NCBI GenBank assembly: GCA_019925795.1
Contig: CM034298.1
Span: forward strand, 47,270,365 to 47,334,364
Direction of reading: 5' to 3'
Length of the DNA: 64,000 nucleotides
Origin: Dendrobium chrysotoxum
Taxonomy: Eukaryota > Streptophyta > Magnoliopsida > Asparagales > Orchidaceae
Positions 24,777 to 33,507 of the stretch are shown piece after piece. How positions within the stretch are numbered: the stretch's first letter is position 1; each line of letters starts with the position of its first letter. The notes beneath the pieces were generated by a model. The model was not told the origin of the DNA. It searched no databases and worked only from the letters and a program-made list of their open reading frames with translations. Position numbers and translations under genes: made by a program.

Positions 24777-25590
24777 ATCGTACTGTACGATTTTGGATCG
24801 TACTGTACGATTAATTAAAAATACTCAGGCTAACGGCTAATTTTTGAATGATTAAGTTTACAAACTTATCGTACTGTACGATCCATATCGTACTGTACGA
24901 TAGTAGATAATTGAGAAACCCTAACCGCCAGAATAAATTTGGTAAGTTTTTGAATTTGATTTTCTGAACTGATCGTACTGTACGATATTGATCGTACTGT
25001 ACGATTAATTAAAACTTGCCAAAATTATCTCCCTAATCAGGAAATAAACGTTGGTTTCTAATTTATATGTCGATTGTACTGTACGATCATATATCGTACT
25101 GTACGACTGACAAAGATGATTTCATTCATCCCAGAGATCGTACCAGATGAAACCAAGGTTTTTTGTTTTATTCGTCCTGGACGATATCAAAAAATGAACT
25201 GATCATACTGTACGACTGGTGGAGTGCTGGACGATTGTCAGAGACGATTTTCTTCTTCCCAGCTATCATACCAGACGATCCCAAGAATTTTTTGTACTAT
25301 TCATCATGGACGATATTCATATCGTACAAGATGATATCCTGAAAAACACTATTCGTACTGTACAATTTAATGAGTGCTGGACGACTGACAGAGACGAATT
25401 CTTTCATCCCGAGGTTCGTCCCACAGTTCATCCTGTACGAACAGTACAAATCAATAGTATCATCCTGTACGATATACGTATCGTACAGTACAATATAAAT
25501 AAAATTTAATAACTGTTCGTCTGTACTCGTACTGGACGGAGCTGCAATTGAACTGATTATACTGTACGATCCTAGATCGTACTGTACGAA
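24777..25590 (+). promoter_or_regulatory. Array of paired 15-bp palindromes, ATCGTACTGTACGAT
   Basis: Perfect or near-perfect copies start at 24777, 24797, 24868, 24887, 24972, 24991, 25073, 25093, 25202, 25556 and 25576. Ten of the eleven form pairs whose starts are 19-20 bp apart, about two turns of B-DNA. Between 25140 and 25530 there are further weaker or hybrid copies with a GTCC half (for example TCGTCCTGGACGAT near 25170). Arms are 7 bp around a central T. The array ends 45 bp before the LTR TATA box, the usual place for activator or repressor sites. Each unit contains two CG dinucleotides, and some copies show CG-to-CA or CG-to-TG changes. Confidence 0.93.
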
Positions 25591-25634
25591 CAGAAACGCA
25601 AAATTTGAAACTTTTAGGGTTTTCTGAAGCCTGA

Positions 25635-25642
25635 TATAAAAA
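25635..25642 (+). promoter_or_regulatory. TATA box of copia A 5' LTR
   Basis: TATAAAAA, 45 bp after the last palindrome. The same box lies at 34713-34720 in the 3' LTR. Element B has TATAAAAG 43 bp after its nearest palindrome, so the spacing is conserved between the two families. Confidence 0.7.
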
Positions 25643-26082
25643 CAACTTAAAATTTTCTTTAGGGAGTTGTTGATCTATCCTTTTGTTGTGAGAGGCTTGG
25701 AGGAAAAAGAAGGGGATTCGGTAGAGAGAAGTTTTTGGAGAGATCTAGGGCTTGAGAGAGGAAGGTGAAGGTGAGCTTGAGCGTGAGGGAGAAGTAGTGT
25801 GAGGGGATCACACGGTGGCTCCAAGCTAGCTGCATGCTTTGCTCCTCTTGTGGCTTTGGAAGCTTCAAGAAAGTTCTCGAGGGAAGAGTCACTTCAAGAT
25901 CAACATCGCCAAGGTACTCTGCCATCTCCAGGAGGGAGAAAAAGGAGAAGGTCCGCTGCCGTCACCAGGAGGGTGACATAGCATTTGGTATTCCGCCACA
26001 CAGAGGGAGGTGAAAGTGAGTATTGTAAAGGCTTCTCCACCTTGCTGTGGGGGCAAAAGGAGAGTCAACTTTTACTAGTGCA

Positions 26083-26150
26083 AATCCCGGAGTAGAGGAC
26101 TCCGGGGAGTGGACGTAGGTCAAGTGACCGAACCACTATAAAAATCTCTG
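26083..26150 (+). other. Conserved LTR block shared by copia A and B
   Basis: A run around CCGGGGAGTGGACGTAGGTC and GACCGAACCACTATAAAA is shared by both LTRs of A (also about 35163-35225) and, in reverse, by both LTRs of B (about 40557-40618 and 50511-50573). This contrasts with the diverged palindrome arrays. Similar blocks are common in plant copia LTRs. The role is unknown; RNA processing or packaging is possible. Confidence 0.6.
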
Positions 26151-26417
26151 GTGTGTTTTTTCTTGTTTACCGTACTTTACTTTTCATGCTTTTAATTTGT
26201 GCGTTTAATTGCTTGGTAAAAAATCAGTATTTAAATCTTGTGGTGTAAAATCTAAAATTGAACTATCAGTTTCATCGTTGTGAACGTTGTCTTTGCTTCC
26301 GCACATTATTCATTAAATTATATTTTGAAAATACAAAAAAAATTAGAACTCTTGTGTAGGGTTAAATTTTTAAAATACCAATTCACCCCCCCTCTTGGCG
26401 CATCTCGTACTTTCAAG

Positions 26418-26429
26418 TGGTATCAGAGC
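26418..26429 (+). other. Primer binding site, initiator tRNA-Met
   Basis: TGGTATCAGAGC, two bases after the 5' LTR. It is complementary to the 3' end of the plant initiator methionine tRNA, the usual primer for Ty1/copia minus-strand synthesis. Confidence 0.95.
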
Positions 26430-26474
26430 GGGGTTTCAAAATAGTGTTTTAGAAAACCTAGAAACGTAAGATCC

Positions 26475-28292
26475 ATGGATCAATTTGGTAACCGTAACAC
26501 TGCGGAGGGTTATTCTATAACTCGTCCACCTTTATTTGACAACATACCGTTTGATTTCTGGAAAATACGCATGTCTACATTTTTACAGTCTTTAGACTAT
26601 CGCATGTGGATGTTAGTCCAAGAAGGTTATTCTGCACCATTTCGTATGTTGAATGGAATTAAAATTGAACTGTCATTTAATGAATGGAGCATTGAGGATA
26701 GAGAATTTGCACAACTAAATGCTAAATGTCTAAATTATTTCTTTTGCGCATTAAAATCAGAAAACTATATACGAGTATCGACTCGTACTACTGGTAAACA
26801 AATTTGGGACAAACTGTGTATCACGTACGAAGGAACTAGTGTGGTCAAACAATCTAGGTTGAACATACTGCTACATGATTACGAACTATTCCGCATGAAA
26901 CCTAGTGAAACTATATCTGACATGTACACTCGATTCACCCAGATTGTAACATCACTGCATGCTTTAGGAAGAGAGTTGTCTAATTCAGAAAAAGTAAACA
27001 AAATACTGCGATGTTTGCCTAGCTCATACGATGCTAAAATCACTGCAATAACTGAGTCAAAAGACCTGAATGTTTATTTTATTGATAATTTGCTTGGGTC
27101 ACTCATTGCCTACGAGCAAGGAGTGAGTCAACGACAAAGTGATGCAAGTGAAAAGAAGAAGGAGCGAGCAGTGGCCTTAAAAGGAAACAATTCTGAAAGT
27201 GACAGCTCAGCAGCGGAGGAAGATGACGACATAGTCATGATGACTCATCAGTTCAAAAATTTTCTGAAAAGAAAGCAGCGCCATCATCAAAGCAATTGGA
27301 ACAAAGGTAAGAACTTAAAGTATACTACGGTTGCATCTGAAATAATTTGCTTTGAGTGCAGGAAACCCGGTCATCTCCAAGCTGATTGCCCCAACATCAA
27401 AACTCATCAAACCAAGGAGAAGGGTGAGGAAAGATCAAAGTTCAAGAAGGGCAAATTTAAGACTCAGAAAGCATTTTGGGCCGACTCTGCCTCAGAATCA
27501 TCGGAAGAAGAAGCAGAGGAGGAGGTAACGAATCTGTGTCTTATGACTAATGATAATCTTGATCAATCAGATCAAGATGAGGTATGTCAACTGTCTTACG
27601 ATGAACTGCTTGTTATTTTTGAAAAAATCCATAACTCGTATAGAAAATTGAAGAAAAAGCATGTTAGTCTTAATACTGAGTTTAATACTTTACAAAAGGA
27701 GCATGCTAGTGTAGTAAAGAATTTTTCTGACTTAGATAAAGATCATATGTCTTTGCTTGATGAATACGATGCATTAAACCAGAAGTATATTGAGTTAACC
27801 ACTGCACATGATACCTTGAAATCATCACATGTTGAATTAGAGAATGCATTTAAGGAACTAGAAGAACTATCAGGGGAACTTAGTAGTAGTGAGCATGCAT
27901 TAAGATTCGAATATGCTAGTCTTAACCAAGAGAACAAATTTTTAAATGAAAAACTTCATGCATTCGAGAATAACAAAAAACCTCCCACGTTTGCTGAATT
28001 CTTTCAGCCTCCACCATGTGAATCATCTCATTCAAAACCAGCACGACATGCATCATCCAAACCCAGAAATAGGCACTACCACCCTCGTAGATTAGTGAAC
28101 TCATTTCCAGGTGTTAGATGTTATTCTTGTGGCATGCTAGGTCACATAGCCCGCACGTGCTCAATTCACTATAGAACACATCTAGTGTGGAGACCTAAAT
28201 CGCATTCATCACAGCATAACATGCATACATTTTATTCATATAAGCATAAGGTGGAACCCAAACTCACTTGGGTTCCCAAAGCTAATCCGTGA
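26475..28292 (+). CDS. gag: Gag of copia A
   Basis: An intact 605-aa frame starts at ATG 26475, 45 bp after the primer site, and ends at TGA 28290. Gag forms the cytoplasmic particle that packages element RNA. The N-terminal half is a UBN2/Retrotran_gag-type copia capsid (WKIRMSTFLQS near residue 35, then KQIWDKLCITYEG, then LHDYELFRMKP). Zinc knuckles of the form CX2CX4HX4C are at residues 292-305 (CFECRKPGHLQADC) and 549-562 (CYSCGMLGHIARTC). Between them lie an acidic stretch (about 335-360) and a heptad-rich coiled coil (about 375-505). This layout is typical of Sirevirus gag. The absence of any lesion is notable, because pol directly downstream carries many. Confidence 0.95.
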   Translation: MDQFGNRNTAEGYSITRPPLFDNIPFDFWKIRMSTFLQSLDYRMWMLVQEGYSAPFRMLNGIKIELSFNEWSIEDREFAQLNAKCLNYFFCALKSENYIRVSTRTTGKQIWDKLCITYEGTSVVKQSRLNILLHDYELFRMKPSETISDMYTRFTQIVTSLHALGRELSNSEKVNKILRCLPSSYDAKITAITESKDLNVYFIDNLLGSLIAYEQGVSQRQSDASEKKKERAVALKGNNSESDSSAAEEDDDIVMMTHQFKNFLKRKQRHHQSNWNKGKNLKYTTVASEIICFECRKPGHLQADCPNIKTHQTKEKGEERSKFKKGKFKTQKAFWADSASESSEEEAEEEVTNLCLMTNDNLDQSDQDEVCQLSYDELLVIFEKIHNSYRKLKKKHVSLNTEFNTLQKEHASVVKNFSDLDKDHMSLLDEYDALNQKYIELTTAHDTLKSSHVELENAFKELEELSGELSSSEHALRFEYASLNQENKFLNEKLHAFENNKKPPTFAEFFQPPPCESSHSKPARHASSKPRNRHYHPRRLVNSFPGVRCYSCGMLGHIARTCSIHYRTHLVWRPKSHSSQHNMHTFYSYKHKVEPKLTWVPKANP

Positions 28293-28304
28293 TTGACATT
28301 GTAG

Positions 28305-31300
28305 GGATGCTCTCACAAAAGACCTAGTGAGAGCATGTGGTACCTGGACAGTGGCTGCTCGAGACACATGACTGGAGACATGAAGCAGTTCATGACACTG
28401 GAGGCCAGGTCAGGAGGTAAGGTAACTTTGGGAGACAACACCACCAGGAAAGTGGTGGGCTCAGGTATCATTGGAAATACTAAAAATTTAATTATTGAGA
28501 ATGTACTTTTAGTGGATGGTTTAAAGCACAATCTTTTAAGTATAAGTCAACTATGTGACAAAGGCTTTGATATAAAATTTCTGTCTAACAAATACATGAT
28601 TAGCTTAAATGATTCACTTGTGTTAGAAGGGAAACGTATAAATAATGTTTACATGTTAGACTTGAACTGCATTGAAACCTCAAACTCTTTGTGTCTGAAA
28701 ATAATAGCAGATGACTCTTGGCTATGGCATAGGAGACTATGCCATGCTAGTATGAAAACACTTAGGAACATCACTCAGAAAGACTTAGTTAGAGGCATAC
28801 CAAAGTTAGACTTTACTAAGGACCATCTTTGTGATGCTTGCCAGTTAGGAAAATAAGTTAAATCTTCATTTCATGCAATCAAGGATATCAGCACCACTAG
28901 GCCTCTAGAAACTCTCCACATGGACCTGTTCGGACCTGTTAGTACAGCCAGCCTAGGAGGGAAGTTGTATGGGTTTGTAATAGTAGATGACTACTCTAGG
29001 TTCACTTGGGTGAAATTCCTAGCTCATAAGAGTGAGTCATTTGAAGAATTTAGAATTTTCTCCACTTGGATTCAAAGGAAATTAGGATGTGTAATTTCAA
29101 CAATTCATAGTGATCACGGGGGAATTTGAGAATGATAAATTTGAATCTTTTTGTAAAGAGGTTGGAATAGAACATAATTTCTCTGCTCCTAGAACTCCTC
29201 AGCAAAATGGAATAGCATAAAGAAAGAATAGAACTTTAGTTGAAGCTGCTAGGGCTATGTTAGCTGAATACACTCTCCCTAGATACTTTTGGGCAGAAGC
29301 AGTAAATACTGCATGCTATGTGTTAAATATGGTAAATGTTAGATCCAAACTTAATAAGATACCCTATGAGTTGCTTAAGGGTAGGACACCCAATCTTTCC
29401 CACTTACACGTTTTCGGTTGCAAATGCTTCATCCTAATCAATGGCAAGTCACCCTTAGGAAAGTTTGATCCTAAATCTGATGAAGGGGTTTTCCTAGGCT
29501 ACTCATCTGTAGGTAAAGCCTATAGAATATTCAATAAGAGAACCCTAGTAGTAGAAGAGTCCACTCATGTGGTATTTGATGAATCCAATAAGACATCTGA
29601 ACCTAATCATGAAGAAGAAGAAGTTGAGGTTATACGGGGAGTAGAAACCATTACCATAGAGAGTAGAGCGGAACCTCAGGAACATCTGCCTAGAGATTGA
29701 AAATTTTCTTCTAGTCATCCTAGAGAGCTGATCTTAGGAGACCCATCAGAAGGGGTAAAAACTAGGCATGGACTTAGGAAAGAGGTTAGTCATTCTGCAT
29801 TCATATCTATGATTGAACCCACGAGTATAGATCAAGCCTTAGGAGATGAATTTTAGATCCTAGCAATGCAAGAAGAGTTGAACCAATTCGTTAGGAATGA
29901 TGTATGGGAGTTAGTCAAAAGGGCTAAAGAATAAAGTGTGGTTGGAACTAAGTGGGTCTTTAAAAATAAGATGAATGACTCTGGAATAGTAGTAAGAAGC
30001 AAGGCTAGGTTAGTAGCGAAGGGGTATAACCAAATTGAAGGAATAGATTTTGAAGAAACCTTTGCTCCGGTAGCTAGACTAGAAGCCATCAAGGTACTAT
30101 TAGCTTTTGCTTGTTTTAGGGATTTTAAGCTGTATCAAATGGATGTCAAGAGTGCCTTCCTGAATGGAGTAATCAAGGAAGATGTGTATGTGGAGCAACC
30201 TCCGGGGTTTGAAAACTCACAATTTCCAAACCACATGTTCAAACTAAAAAAGGCACTGTACGGGTTAAAACAAGCACCTAGAGCCTGGTATGAAAGACTT
30301 AGTACGTTCCTACTAGATAGAGGCTTTGTAAAGGGTAGTGTGGACACCACCTTATTTTTGAAGAAGGTAGGAGTTGAAGTACTCATTGTTCAGATTTATG
30401 TAGATGACATATTGTTCGGATCGACGGAGAAAAGCTTATGTAATGAATTTTCAAAAACAATGAGCGACGAGTTTGAAATGAGCATGATGGGAGAACTTAG
30501 TTACTTCCTTGGATTCAGTGTAAAATAAACGGAAGGTGGAACGTTTCTTAGCCAGTCTAAGTACATCAATGATATTTTGAAAAAATATGAAATGGACAAT
30601 GCTAAGGCTATGAATACACCCATGAGCTCTAATATTCAATTGGATAAAGATCCCAGTGGGAAGTCTGTAGATCAAAAGAAGTATAGGGGAATAATTGGAT
30701 CGCTTCTCTATCTGACTGCCAGTAGACCAGACATAATGTTTAGTGTGTGTCTCTGTGCCTGTTTTCAAGCTGACCCGAAAGAATCTCACATGACTGCCGT
30801 CAAAAGGATTCTTAGATATCTTCTAGGCACCCCGAACTTAGGAATTTGGTATCCTAGACACAGCACGTCTTTTGAAATCTTAGGATACTCAGATTCAGAC
30901 TTTGCAGGCTGTAGGGTAGATAGAAAAGGCACTTCTGGCACTTGTCAATTCATTGGACAATAATTAGTTTCATGGTCCAGTAGGAAATAAAATTCCATAG
31001 CCCTATCCACAGCCGAAGCAGAATATATAGCGGTAGGTAGCTGTGTTGCACAAGTTTTGTGGTTAAAACAACAGCTTGTAGATCTAGGACTACCTGTAGG
31101 AGCCATTCTGATCATGTGTGACAACACTAGTGCTATTTGCATATCCAAAAATCCAATTCAACACTCACGAACCAAACATATAGATATTAGACATCATTTC
31201 ATTAGAGATCATGTAGCCAAAGGAGATATTGAACCGCACCACGTTGCTACTGAAGATCAATTGGCTGACATTTTTACAAAACCATTAGGTTATGATACTT

Positions 31301-31347
31301 TTAGCACTTTAAGAACCAAATTAGGTGTCATAGACATTCAGGCCTAA
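28305..31347 (+). pseudogene. pol: Copia A pol, broken by stops and one frameshift
   Basis: Protease comes first (WYLDSGCSRHMTGD at 28338). Integrase follows, with an HHCC region at about 28715-28850 and a catalytic core from 28920 (MDLFGPVS, SDHGG). RT is at 29938-30528 (YVDDILFG) and RNase H at 30890-31347 (SDSDFAG, AEAEY, ADIFTKPL). In-frame stops lie at 28854, 29217, 29698, 29854, 29932, 30526, 30961 and 30988. One extra G near 29117 shifts the frame. Relative to B and to family habit, most stops replace Gln or Trp codons, as cytosine deamination would produce. Gag and protease are in the same frame here, separated by a TGA (28290) and a TAG (28302). The final stop follows GVIDIQA. Confidence 0.95.
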
Positions 31348-31349
31348 TG

Positions 31350-31504
31350 TAAAATTAAAAACAAAAAAACAAAAAAAAAAATAAAATAATGGGTTTGTGT
31401 TTGTTATGACTTATTTTGTTAAAATAAAACAAAAAAAAACAAAAAAAAATTTGGATTCCTGATCCTCTTCCCATGTTGCTCACAAACTTTGATATTCTCT
31501 GACA
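31350..31504 (+). other. A-rich spacer after copia A pol
   Basis: A-tracts (for example 31370-31390 and 31430-31450) separate the pol stop from the internal palindrome array. No frame is visible. In element B the corresponding spacer is about 1.4 kb and unlike this one. Confidence 0.6.
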
Positions 31505-31959
31505 ATCAGACTGTACGATACACTATCGTACTGTACGATAAGGTTCAAATCACTCCAATCTCAGCCGTCCATTCTCATTCACGGTCCAGATCTTTCATGT
31601 CTTATACATATCGTACTGTACGATTCACCACTCATACCGTACGATACTAATTATTGGCCATCGTATTGTACGACATACCAATCGTACTGTATGATCCACG
31701 TGTCAAACGGATTAGGATGAATTTAAATCGACCGGTACGAACATTTTGCCTATAGTACTGTACGAACACCTGTTCGTACTGTACGAACACTTTTGGTCAA
31801 AAGTCATTCAGACGACTCATTGGGACGAACGCCTTACACTCACGTTCGTACAGTACGATACTGATCGTACTGTATGATTTGACTCACTTTTCTTAAAAGT
31901 CATCCAGACAACATTATTGCGCATATCGTACTGTACGATACTCAATCGTACTGTACGAT
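31505..31959 (+). promoter_or_regulatory. Internal palindrome array upstream of the extra ORF (copia A)
   Basis: Twelve copies of the LTR motif fall in six pairs with starts at 31505/31525, 31610/31631, 31660/31681, 31752/31773, 31845/31864 and 31924/31945, all 19-21 bp apart. Some have extended arms (TTCGTACTGTACGAA at 31773). This is the same motif as in the LTR U3, yet it lies 5 kb inside the element. No copies occur in gag, pol or the extra ORF. The array stops 13 bp before a TATA box. Confidence 0.93.
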
Positions 31960-31972
31960 ATCCCTCAAATTC

Positions 31973-31979
31973 TATAAAA
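31973..31979 (+). promoter_or_regulatory. Putative internal TATA box of copia A
   Basis: TATAAAA lies 13 bp after the last palindrome and 78 bp before the ATG of the extra ORF. Element B has TATATAAA at the same place (12 bp from its nearest palindrome, about 75 bp before its ATG). The agreement between diverged elements supports a real second promoter. A transcription start has not been shown. Confidence 0.6.
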
Positions 31980-32056
31980 TGGGAGGGATTCTTTGCCAAT
32001 TCTCCTCACCTTCAATCAATCTGAATTTCATCATTCCTCTAATCCTTTCTTCCAAA

Positions 32057-33175
32057 ATGTCTGGGTCCAGTAAGCGCGGTCGAATGATCGTCGGGAGCTC
32101 TTCCTCCTCTCGGCGCTTTGATGATCGTTTTCTCTCCGCTGCGGACGAGAAAGCGCATATTAAAATCAAGGAGGCCAAGTTCACTCCATCCCACATGCTA
32201 AATCAGGCCGCCCTAAATTTCGAGGTGATGAATCTGTTCGCCTCCACTAGCCTTCAATTCCTTATGACTCTTGCTTTTCCGTTTCACTCTGAACTCTTGT
32301 TTGAGTTTTTTGCTAATATCCGAGTCGACCTTGAAAACACTACCTTCACGTCATATGTCTGTAAACAGAATATCATTATCACCGTCAACGACATTGCTGA
32401 GCACATCAGGTTGTCCACTGACGGCCCTCGTCCCCAATCCATGATCTCCCATGACTATGATTGGACGTCAGTAAATATGACCCTTAGAGGTGTCCCCTCC
32501 AATCAACACCTACCCCTAGTCCAAGCCTTAAATCAAAATGCCCGCGTTATCCAGCATGTCCTACGCACATCTATTATACCTAAAGCTGGAGACTGCATCC
32601 ATATTACTCCCCTACCTTCTGTCGTCACCTATCTCATCATGTCTGGCATAAAATTCAATGAAGCCCAAATGGTGTTTGACTACATTCATACCTTGTCTGC
32701 CTTCCGATATCCCGGTGCCCGTCATAAATTGAACCTTGCTTTAGGGCATGTCATAGGATACATCCTAAATGCAAAATACCAACTTCATTATCCGCTCCCT
32801 CTTGATCACCTTCCTATCTTCTACTCGGATGCCTCCTTTCGTATCTTGTTCCATCGGGGGGCCGCTCCCGCCGATCCTGAGTTTGATGATGAGGAGGCTG
32901 ATGCTCCTGCTGACGCACCTCCGCCACCACCAATCCAACCACCTGGCCTTGCTCCTCCCGACTACCCTCACGATGACATTATTCGACGACTTGATCGTTT
33001 GGAGACTAGGTTGGATGCCCACATTGCTCAGCAACATCAGGAGCATGACACGGATATGAAGTGGTTTAGGGAGCGCTTCACATCGATCGATCACCAGTTC
33101 GCCTCCCTTCATCAGTACCACCAGCTGTTTCCCGACCCTCCACCACCACCTCCGGATCAGGATCCAGATTTTTAG
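32057..33175 (+). CDS. Extra ORF of copia A (plant transposon protein-like, coiled-coil tail)
   Basis: An intact 372-aa frame. I chose ATG 32057 (MSGSSKRGR) over the in-frame ATG at 31979 because the latter overlaps the TATA box and only the former aligns with the start in element B (MAGGKRSRQ). The N-terminus is basic. A central helical domain (about 30-275) has blocks TSLQFLMTLAFPF, FEFFANIRV, IQHVLRTSIIPKA, IHITPLPS and NLALGHVIGY. This pattern recalls the 'putative plant transposon protein' family (Pfam PF20167) found in plant retroelements; I could not test the match. An acidic and proline-rich linker (about 280-320) leads to a coiled coil (about 322-360) and a PPPPPP tail. No signal peptide or membrane segment is visible, so it is not a classical envelope. 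Its biochemical role is unknown. Confidence 0.85.
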   Translation: MSGSSKRGRMIVGSSSSSRRFDDRFLSAADEKAHIKIKEAKFTPSHMLNQAALNFEVMNLFASTSLQFLMTLAFPFHSELLFEFFANIRVDLENTTFTSYVCKQNIIITVNDIAEHIRLSTDGPRPQSMISHDYDWTSVNMTLRGVPSNQHLPLVQALNQNARVIQHVLRTSIIPKAGDCIHITPLPSVVTYLIMSGIKFNEAQMVFDYIHTLSAFRYPGARHKLNLALGHVIGYILNAKYQLHYPLPLDHLPIFYSDASFRILFHRGAAPADPEFDDEEADAPADAPPPPPIQPPGLAPPDYPHDDIIRRLDRLETRLDAHIAQQHQEHDTDMKWFRERFTSIDHQFASLHQYHQLFPDPPPPPPDQDPDF

Positions 33176-33250
33176 GTTTTGTAGTAGTTTCTGTTTTCTG
33201 TTTATTATCAGTGTAGTTGTTTTTCTTTTTCTTCCGTTTTTGGTGTTGTC

Positions 33251-33506
33251 AAAAGGGGGAGACTTTTCTGTGTGTTCTGTATTATGTTTTTGCTTACTAT
33301 TAAATGCTATTGGTTGTTTTATGTTCTCACTATATTTATGTTTCTTCTATCTTGTTGTTTTATTTATGTTATAATAAATACAAAAAAAAACTGGTTCTTC
33401 TCCTCCTATTTAAAAATTAATAAGCTACTCTTCTGAGGGGGAGCTAAAGAAGTCAGAACATCTGTACATCAGAAAATATTATTTGACACCATCAAAAAGG
33501 GGGAGA
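33251..33506 (+). other. Repeated polypurine tracts of copia A
   Basis: AAAAGGGGGAGA at 33251-33262, AGGGGGA near 33436 and AAAAAGGGGGAGA at 33494-33506, the last ending next to the 3' LTR. Iterated PPTs upstream of the 3' LTR are a described feature of Sireviruses. The last one should prime plus-strand DNA. Confidence 0.85.
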
Positions 33507-33507
33507 T

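Larger units (their letters stand above)
24464..26415 (+). repeat. Copia A 5' LTR
   Basis: It runs from TGTTGAAATC to CTCGTACTTTCA. U3 carries the palindrome array (24777-25590), a TATA box at 25635, and a leader that contains a 60-codon open stretch (25799-25981) present in both LTRs but unlike any known protein. A conserved U5 block lies at about 26083-26150. It pairs with 33508-35493. Confidence 0.95.

Noticed and set aside
24777..25590. A CRISPR-like array, because of regularly spaced repeats.
   Set aside because: The repeats are 15-bp palindromes with 4-7 bp spacers in pairs, inside LTRs of a plant retrotransposon with no cas genes.
25799..25981. A 60-codon open stretch in the copia A LTR leader (also 34877-35059).
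   Set aside because: It is duplicated only because the LTR is. It lacks an ATG-based start (GTG), has no recognisable domain, and no counterpart exists in B.
27300..28310. A possible intron from a GTAAG donor in gag (27307 in A, 49400 in B, both conserved) to TTGTAG before pol, which would fuse capsid to protease.
   Set aside because: The donor phase is the same in both elements, but joining to the acceptor does not enter the pol frame in either one. The GTAAG also encodes conserved Gly-Lys. Without RNA evidence I do not call it.
29932..30990. The shared TAA/TAG codons as evidence of a reassigned genetic code or programmed readthrough.
   Set aside because: Gag and the extra ORF of the same elements use ordinary stops, TGA and other lesions occur too, and the bases after the stops do not match the known plant CARYYA readthrough context.
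32057..33175. The extra ORF as a retroviral envelope protein, as proposed for some Sireviruses.
   Set aside because: No signal peptide, no transmembrane segment and no cleavage-site pattern are visible in A or B. The frame has a basic start, a proline-rich linker and a coiled-coil tail instead.
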